Shown: in pieces, positions 17,730-20,256 of the stretch | Layout: the number at the start of each line of letters is the position of its first letter | Position numbering within the stretch: position 1 is the first letter of the stretch | NCBI GenBank assembly: GCA_000697335.1 | Contig: JNEM01011084.1 | Coordinates: 1-20,256, forward strand | Source: Conidiobolus incongruus B7586 | Lineage: Eukaryota; Entomophthoromycota; Entomophthoromycetes; Entomophthorales; Conidiobolaceae | Direction: 5' to 3' | Length of the DNA: 20,256 nt | Translations under genes and position numbers: made by a program | Notes under the pieces: generated by a model | The model's input: only the letters and a program-made list of their open reading frames with translations | Database searches by the model: none | What the model was told of the DNA's origin: nothing

Positions 17730-20256
17730 GGCAATAGATCATAATATTAATGTCCTTATAAATAGGTTCGATCAAATAACAAATTATATTTGGTTATAAA
17801 AATAACTTAAAATAAAATCCCTTATATGACCAATTATGAAAATTATTGATATAATATAAATTTTATACAAATTGTTTTTTAATGACAATAAATAAAGATA
17901 ATGATTGATTTATTATACTACATATTATACTTGATATTATAATCAATATAATATTTAGATGTAACATAAACTATTTGCAAATATATAATATTATTGACAT
18001 CAATTATATAAGTGTTTAGAAGTTTATTAGATTAAATGACTTAATGAAATATTTGTTATGTTTATAAAATGATATTTCCAAACATTAAACTTTAAAATGT
18101 TTGTGTAATAGTTTAATATAATTAATGTATCAAATTCAGAATATTAGAATATTAATATTTATGGTGATACTAAGGGCAATAAAAGAAATAAATAATAATA
18201 ATATCTATAGTAAAATCGATTGGTAGTAAAAAAAGAATATAGCTATTTTATTAAAGCATAATATTTGTATATTATAAATCTTTATATATAAATCGAAGAT
18301 GGTTGATCTAAAATAAGTCAACTTGTCAGGTGAATGAAATAATATATATATTTAAATTGACCATTAAAAATCTCATTATCAGTTTAGGAATATATTCTAA
18401 ATCATTTATACTTTCTGCTAATAGCTGATTAATAAATGATTAACACAATATAATAATGTATATTAATTCTTTTGTATTTTGGTGATTTAAATTTAAAATC
18501 AATTTATAATTTGTTAAATAATATCAATAATGACTGAAACACACTTATATATTATTCACAATTATTACTAGGGAAATATTATTGCTATTAAATCAATTTA
18601 TTTTGAATTTTTTAAATTCTAGTCAATGATTTTTCTTGATAAGAAATCATTAATATAAATTTGATATTTTATATAATTTGAGTATTTCAATTTATTAATA
18701 GATTATAGATCCTAACGTTATGATTGTTTTTGATACTATATAAATTATCAGTTTTCGCTGATCAATATAATAAATTAACACATGAATATAAATATATATT
18801 GAAAAAGCTATTATAAAATCTTTATCAATTAATATATAAATTTGAAATTTAAATTTTGTGAACTAATGTTTTTATATAATGAAATTAGTCTAGTTTAAAA
18901 ATAAAATATACAAAAATTTTAAGTCAATATATTTTTGTTCTATTTATTTGCTAAATTTTATATATTTTTAAATATTAAATAAAATTCAATTTGAAAATTA
19001 ATAGTTTTATAATTGATATTATATTTTATAATATTTATTGAATAGAGTTATTTATTATTTTTAATATTATCAGATTATATTTCAAGGGTTATTTTAAAAA
19101 ACTAATAAATAATATAATTTTATTATTTTATATAATCAAATATAATGAATATATTTTAATCAGTTTAGAAATACTAATATTAATATCAAAATATAATGTA
19201 TATATAATATATTACTATTAATTTATTTATTTTATAAATTTTTAATCTATATCAATATTTATCCTTTGATATTTTAATATATATAAATCAAATTTTTTCA
19301 ACTAAATTATTTTATTATATGATATTAATAAAGAAATAAATTTAACAGTATTTTAGATATTTTATATTAGATAATATTATTCAAAATATAGTATTTAATA
19401 GAATATTTATTAAAATAAAATTAATTAATCAATCAAAATAAACTTAATTAAATTAGTTTATTTTCAATTTATTTTTAAAAGTTTGAGGTATAATAATTAT
19501 ATTATTTTAATACTTTTAGTATTAAAATATATATCAATTGAAACTTAACAAGTTACTTATTATATTACTAATTTATTATTTTTTGCATATTATTAATTTT
19601 TAATTATTTAATTTTTTTTAATTGAATGATACTCTCAAAAATATAGTGCGAATGTTTTGATTAATTTATATTTAATTTAAACAGGGTTTAATTACTCTAT
19701 TATTAACTTTTTTTTAATATATAAAGAATTTGATTATATATATTATAGAAAAATATATATTAATATCACTATTTCAGGTTCAATATTAATATTTTTATCG
19801 ATTGTACTATTCAATTATAAATAATTTAAATAAAAAGTTATATAGTAAAAATATATTATTTATGATAAGGATTTGTTTTTTAAGATAATAATTATTTATA
19901 AGTAAAAATTAGTCTATTAAAATTAATTATATAAAACCTCTTGTATAATATATATAATTTTACTTGTTATTATTTATTATAAATACTTTATTTTAATCTT
20001 AATAAAATGAGCCCTAGTTTTTAATATTTAGCTTTGCTTATAAGTATTATTATTAATCAATCTTTTAATACTTTAGGATCAAATTTTTATATTTCTTTAA
20101 AGTATTAAAAATACAGCTTCGTTTGCTTTTAACTATTATTATTTATTATTACATAGTTTAAATTACTTCAAACTATATATATTAAATAATCAAACTAATT
20201 TATTTTAATAAAAATTTTATAAAAAGGATTTATTTTTGATAATTAAATTTAAAATT

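Larger units (their letters stand above)
16601..20256. other. AT-rich intergenic DNA, no supported gene
   Basis: About 3.6 kb of extremely AT-rich sequence with homopolymer runs, an AT microsatellite and one small perfect hairpin. I see no open frame, tRNA or recognisable element on either strand. Confidence 0.7.

Noticed and set aside
1-20256. CRISPR arrays, operons, bacterial promoters or ribosome binding sites
   Set aside because: The window is eukaryotic nuclear DNA with spliced genes, and no regularly spaced repeats were seen.

Overview
The window looks like nuclear DNA from an AT-rich eukaryote, most likely an early-diverging fungus. Reasons: the intergenic DNA is extremely AT-rich, introns are short (about 52-69 nt) with GTAAGN or GTAATT donors and TTAG or TCAG acceptors, and protein genes sit as less AT-rich islands. 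It holds a MIX17/CHCHD2-type mitochondrial protein, a coiled-coil protein with a motif I recall from fungal proteins, and an animal-style mitochondrial glutamate dehydrogenase. The exact phylum cannot be fixed by eye.

Layout, left to right. 1-1782 is AT-rich DNA without a supported gene, followed by an isolated tRNA-Ser(AGA) at 1783-1863. At 2363-2818 is a retroposed insert with an AATAAA signal, an A tail and a perfect 14-bp target-site duplication. Two tandem paralogues follow on the + strand (3070-4002 and 4673-5767). Each has an N-terminal FAR1-type zinc-binding domain, a conserved central block and a C-terminal CCHC zinc knuckle, with no transposase core between them. On the - strand are an incompletely resolved small gene (6564-7025) with a possible half FAR1/FLYWCH-like finger, and a two-exon low-complexity coiled-coil gene (7459-8625). 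MIX17 (9577-10074, +) is a strongly codon-biased single-exon gene. A gag-only Ty3/Gypsy-type open frame lies at 10647-11792 (+). After 1.6 kb of AT-rich DNA comes a four-coding-exon glutamate dehydrogenase on the - strand (13389-15094), with a likely additional intron in its 5' leader. The last 5 kb has no supported gene. Its first part (about 15240-16600) is less AT-rich and contains a weak LTR-like end.

How the genes relate. There is no operon-like grouping. The two genes of clear metabolic or organelle function (MIX17 and glutamate dehydrogenase) both act in mitochondria and share C-ending preferred codons, which suggests high expression. The other notable theme is mobile-element ancestry: a FAR1/zinc-knuckle pair of Mutator-like type, a stand-alone gag-like frame and a retroposed insert all lie within about 9.5 kb. 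This makes the left half of the window the most interesting part.
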